A program made the position numbers and the translations under genes. A stretch of DNA of 7,830 nucleotides from Clostridia bacterium (GTDB taxonomy: Bacteria; Bacillota; Clostridia; TANB77; CAG-508). Location: assembly GCA_900758165.1 (NCBI GenBank), contig CAAEQN010000039.1, positions 1-7,830 of the forward strand, in the 5' to 3' direction. Positions 4,866 to 7,830 of the stretch are shown here, in pieces; position 1 is the stretch's first letter, and every line of letters begins with the position of its first letter. The notes beneath the pieces were generated by a model. That model made no database searches. It saw only the letters and a program-made list of their open reading frames with translations, and was not told the origin of the DNA.

Positions 4866-7613
4866 ATGGGAATATTTAAAACATATAGTGAAAGAGAAGT
4901 AAAAAGAGTAATGCCAATAGTAGCTAAAATAAATAGTTTAGAAGATGAAATGTCTAAATTATCTGATAAAGAATTAACTGCTAAAACTCCATATTTTAAA
5001 GAGCAACTAAAAAATGGAAAAACGCTTGATGATATTTTGCCAGAGGCTTTTGCGGTAGTTAGAGAAGCCTCAAAAAGAGTATTGGGAATGCGTCATTTTG
5101 ATGTGCAATTAATTGGTGGAATTATTCTTCATCAAGGAAGAATTGCAGAAATGAAAACAGGTGAAGGAAAAACACTTGTTGCAACACTTCCAGTATATTT
5201 AAATGCCTTAACCGGAGAAGGAGTTCATGTTATAACAGTTAACGACTATTTAGCAAAAAGAGACAGTGAATGGATGGGAAATCTATATAGATTTTTAGGA
5301 CTTTCTGTTGGATTAGTTATAGCTGGAATGAAACCTGCTGAAAAGCAAGCAGCTTATGCTTGTGATGTAACTTATGGAACTAATAACGAATTCGGATTTG
5401 ATTATTTAAGAGACAACATGGTTATATACAAAAATCAATTAGTTCAAAGAAAATTAAAATATGCTATAGTGGATGAGATTGATAGTATCTTAATAGATGA
5501 AGCTCGTACACCTCTTATAATATCTGGTAGAGGAGCACAATCTTCAAATCTATATCAAAAAGCTGATCGCTTTGTAAAAAAATTACAAGCAAAAGTATTA
5601 ATTGAAGAAGATGATAAAGATTTAGAACAAGAAGAAGATAATGAAAAATATGACTACATTGTAGACTTAAAAGCAAAATCTGCAACATTAACCCAAAAAG
5701 GTATTCAAAAGGCAGAAAAAGAATTTGGACTAGAGAACTTTAATGATTTAGAGAATTCTGAATTAGTACATGATGTAAATCAAGCTTTACATGCAAATGG
5801 AATAATGAAAAAAGATAAAGATTATATCGTAAAAGACGGACAAGTTCTAATTGTAGATGAATTTACAGGAAGAATTATGTATGGAAGAAGATATAATAAT
5901 GGATTACATCAAGCAATTGAAGCAAAAGAACATGTAAAAGTAAATGACGAATCTAAAACACTTGCTACAATTACATTCCAAAATTACTTTAGAATGTATG
6001 AGAAATTATCAGGTATGACTGGTACTGCTATGACAGAAGAAAGTGAATTCCAAGAAATTTACAAATTAGACGTTGTAGAAATACCAACAAATAAGCCTAT
6101 GATAAGAAAAGACAATCCAGACATCATCTATAAAAATGAAAATGTAAAATTCAAAGCAGTTATAGAAGACATAAAACGAGCTCATAGCAAAGGGCAACCA
6201 GTTTTAATTGGTACTGTTTCTATTGACAAATCAGAAAAATTAAGTAAAATGCTTGATAAAGAAGGAATTCCTCATGAAGTATTAAATGCTAAATATCATG
6301 AAAAAGAAGCTCAAATTATAGCGCAAGCTGGTAAATTTGGAGCAGTTACAATTGCAACAAACATGGCAGGTCGTGGTACTGATATCATGCTTGGCGGAAA
6401 TAGCGAATATTTAGCAAAAGAAGAAATGAAAAAACTTAAATATTCAGATGAAGAAATAGAAAATGCTGTAGCTCATAATGAAACAGATAACAAGGAAATA
6501 ATTGCCTCTAGAAATAAATTTAATGAATTAAAAGCAAAATATGAAGAGCAGATCAAAGAAGAAAAACAAAAAGTTATTGATGCTGGTGGCCTAAAAATTA
6601 TAGGAACTCAAAGACATGAATCAAGAAGAATTGACAATCAGCTTCGTGGACGTAGTGGTCGTCAAGGCGATCCAGGAGAATCAAGATTCTATATTGGATT
6701 AGATGATGATTTAATGAAAATATTTGGTGGAGATATAATTACAAAAGTATATAATACATTAGGTGCTTCAGAAGATATGCCAATAGAATCAAGAACAATA
6801 TCTAGAGCTGTTGAAAATGCTCAAAAGAAAGTTGAAGGAAGAAACTTTAGCATAAGAAAAAATGTATTGCAATATGATGATGTGATGAATGTACAAAGAA
6901 CAGTAATCTATGCTCAAAGAAGAGAAGTTTTAGATGGAAAAGATCTAAAAGAAAATATTTTAAAGATGATGGATGCTGTTGTAGAATTAGTTGTTGACTC
7001 TCATATTGTTGGTGATGAAGAAGTAAATAGGGAATCTCTATTACAGGATATTCAAACCACATTAGGAATTAATGAGGTAGAAGCCTTAAAGAAAGATAAA
7101 TTTGATAGAACTGCTATAGTAAGTGAACTTCAAGATAAAGCTCACAAAATCTACGAAGAAAAAGAAAATGAATTCGGTTCTGAAAACTTAAGAGAACTTG
7201 AAAGAGTTGTAATGTTAAAAATAGTTGATCAAAAATGGATGGATCACATAGACAACATGGACGAATTAAAGAAAGGTATTGGACTTCGTGGCTATGGACA
7301 AAAAGATCCAGTAGTACAGTATAGACTAGAAGGAACAGACATGTTTGATGATATGATAGAAGACATTAAAATAGATGTTGTAAAAATTCTATTAAATGTT
7401 CGTAAAAAAGAAGGACCTATTCAAAGAACAGAAACAACAAAAGTTACAGGTGCAAGTTTAGAAGATACAGCTATAAATTTAGTAGATGGTAAAATATCAC
7501 AAAAAGAAGGCGGAATGAATAAAACAATAGTAAACGAAGGACCAAAAGTAGGAAGGAATGACCCTTGCCCTTGTGGTTCGGGAAAAAAGTATAAAAACTG
7601 TTGTGGCAAGTAA
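4866..7613 (+). CDS. secA: Preprotein translocase ATPase SecA
   Basis: SecA is the ATP-driven motor that pushes unfolded secretory proteins through the SecYEG channel at the cytoplasmic membrane. The 915-residue protein is complete. NBD1 has Walker A MKTGEGKT (96-103) and the DEAD-type box DEID (203-206). The peptide-crosslinking domain follows at about 224-365, with an acidic stretch at 247-260. NBD2 includes [15 protein letters not shown] (497-511) and the arginine-finger region [13 protein letters not shown] (592-604). The helical scaffold and wing regions cover about 612-845, with the conserved [20 protein letters not shown] (791-810). The tail ends in a zinc-binding SEC-C motif, [13 protein letters not shown] (901-913), which in the family contacts SecB or ribosomes. 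A Lys/Glu-rich insertion of about 60 residues (512-571) inside NBD2 makes this form longer than the roughly 840-residue SecA of Bacillus subtilis. ATG 4866 follows AAAGGA (4850-4855). Neither hpf/raiA upstream nor prfB immediately downstream, common neighbours in Firmicutes, is present. Confidence 0.98.
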   Translation: MGIFKTYSEREVKRVMPIVAKINSLEDEMSKLSDKELTAKTPYFKEQLKNGKTLDDILPEAFAVVREASKRVLGMRHFDVQLIGGIILHQGRIAEMKTGEGKTLVATLPVYLNALTGEGVHVITVNDYLAKRDSEWMGNLYRFLGLSVGLVIAGMKPAEKQAAYACDVTYGTNNEFGFDYLRDNMVIYKNQLVQRKLKYAIVDEIDSILIDEARTPLIISGRGAQSSNLYQKADRFVKKLQAKVLIEEDDKDLEQEEDNEKYDYIVDLKAKSATLTQKGIQKAEKEFGLENFNDLENSELVHDVNQALHANGIMKKDKDYIVKDGQVLIVDEFTGRIMYGRRYNNGLHQAIEAKEHVKVNDESKTLATITFQNYFRMYEKLSGMTGTAMTEESEFQEIYKLDVVEIPTNKPMIRKDNPDIIYKNENVKFKAVIEDIKRAHSKGQPVLIGTVSIDKSEKLSKMLDKEGIPHEVLNAKYHEKEAQIIAQAGKFGAVTIATNMAGRGTDIMLGGNSEYLAKEEMKKLKYSDEEIENAVAHNETDNKEIIASRNKFNELKAKYEEQIKEEKQKVIDAGGLKIIGTQRHESRRIDNQLRGRSGRQGDPGESRFYIGLDDDLMKIFGGDIITKVYNTLGASEDMPIESRTISRAVENAQKKVEGRNFSIRKNVLQYDDVMNVQRTVIYAQRREVLDGKDLKENILKMMDAVVELVVDSHIVGDEEVNRESLLQDIQTTLGINEVEALKKDKFDRTAIVSELQDKAHKIYEEKENEFGSENLRELERVVMLKIVDQKWMDHIDNMDELKKGIGLRGYGQKDPVVQYRLEGTDMFDDMIEDIKIDVVKILLNVRKKEGPIQRTETTKVTGASLEDTAINLVDGKISQKEGGMNKTIVNEGPKVGRNDPCPCGSGKKYKNCCGK

Positions 7614-7652
7614 GATAAAATAAGGAAAAACTTAAAATTTAAAAACTAGTAA

Positions 7653-7697
7653 GTTGGTTCGAGTTTTATAACTTGTCCACGTAATGTGGTGAAAACC
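7653..7697 (+). other. Foldable RNA segment (three-way junction) after secA
   Basis: An outer helix GGTT 7656-7659 with AACC 7694-7697 encloses two hairpins: CGAGTT 7660-7665 with AACTTG 7670-7675 (one G-T wobble, loop TTAT), and CCAC 7677-7680 with GTGG 7686-7689 (loop GTAAT). A terminator follows at 7708. GTTGG (7653-7657) can alternatively pair with CCAAC (7733-7737) near the terminator's 3' arm. The layout, a junction followed by a terminator before a gene, resembles a riboswitch or an attenuator, but I match no known family. It may equally be just the secA 3' untranslated region. Confidence 0.35.
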
Positions 7698-7707
7698 TAA
7701 GTAAAAT

Positions 7708-7748
7708 AAGGATGTAGACAACAATTTAAATGCCAACATCCTTTTTTC
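7708..7748 (+). terminator. Intrinsic terminator downstream of secA
   Basis: AAGGATGT (7708-7715) pairs with ACATCCTT (7736-7743), and a run of six Ts (7742-7747) begins at the end of the stem. The loop is long (20 nt). It would end the secA transcript about 130 nt after the stop codon and separate it from the next gene. Confidence 0.7.
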
Positions 7749-7757
7749 TATAATTAA

Positions 7758-7766
7758 TGGTATAAT
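7758..7766 (+). promoter_or_regulatory. Possible extended -10 promoter of the next gene
   Basis: TGGTATAAT (7758-7766) is a TG-extended consensus -10 element. No recognisable -35 lies 16-18 bp upstream, where the terminator's T-run sits. The predicted start, near 7773, would fall at the ribosome binding site AGGAG (7773-7777) and give a leader of only about 13 nt, so the assignment is tentative. Confidence 0.4.
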
Positions 7767-7785
7767 ATATGTAGGAGTTGATAGT

Positions 7786-7830
7786 ATGCTTTATTTAAAG
7801 AAAATAAATTTTGAAGATGTTGAGGAAGAA
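7786..7830 (+). CDS. Start of a CDS cut by the window edge, possibly a GNAT acetyltransferase
   Basis: The reading frame opens at ATG 7786, preceded by AGGAG (7773-7777) with 8 nt spacing, and stays open for the 15 codons visible: MLYLKKINFEDVEEE. Starts of the form LYLKKxNFEDxEEE are common in a group of Firmicute GNAT-family N-acetyltransferases, in which the NFED stretch opens the first strand and helix. That is the basis of the suggestion, and 15 residues cannot settle it. It lies downstream of the secA terminator and probably forms a separate transcription unit. Confidence 0.6.
   Translation, partial: MLYLKKINFEDVEEE

Noticed and set aside
7651..7690. GGTTCGAG resembles a tRNA T-loop
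   Set aside because: No flanking five-base T stem, acceptor stem or anticodon arm can be drawn around it, so it is not a tRNA.

Overview
The window is AT-rich DNA (single 60-base rows that I counted range from about 22 to 42% GC). It uses TGG for tryptophan and TGA as stop, and carries Shine-Dalgarno sites of the AGGAG type and sigma-A-like promoters. It resembles the core chromosome of a low-GC Firmicute, most likely a gut-type Clostridia member. The der-plsY pair, a tandem-OB single-stranded-DNA-binding-like protein and a SecA with a Cys-rich SEC-C tail all fit that group. No mobile element, CRISPR array, tRNA or rRNA is visible.

Layout, left to right. (1) Positions 1-130 hold the 3' part of a highly structured RNA that ends in an intrinsic terminator; its 5' end lies outside the window. 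(2) A sigma-A promoter at 292-320 drives der (355-1698, ribosome-assembly GTPase) and plsY (1741-2367, first step of phosphatidate synthesis), 42 bp apart and probably one operon. (3) Convergent with plsY, on the minus strand, is a small gene (2682 to 2373, about 102 codons) that appears split by a one-base frameshift. (4) Divergent from it is a 315-residue membrane-anchored protein of unknown function with a Ser/Gln/Asn-rich linker (2817-3764). (5) A shared hairpin terminator separates it from a convergent minus-strand gene for a tandem-OB SSB-like protein (4548-3829). (6) The 317-bp gap 4549-4865 is a divergent promoter region: near-consensus promoters face both ways, and a 24-bp near-palindrome sits just downstream of the SSB-like gene's promoter. 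(7) secA (4866-7613) is complete. (8) A 172-bp gap contains a foldable RNA segment ending in a terminator, and then the first 15 codons of a gene whose start resembles GNAT acetyltransferases.

The recognised genes are housekeeping functions: ribosome biogenesis, membrane lipid synthesis, protein export, and probably DNA binding. They are separate transcription units and do not form one pathway. The best candidates for something not yet described are the structured RNA at the left edge, the operator-like symmetry in front of the SSB-like gene, the folded intergenic RNA after secA, and the two genes of unknown function in the middle. I see no convincing novel multi-gene system.
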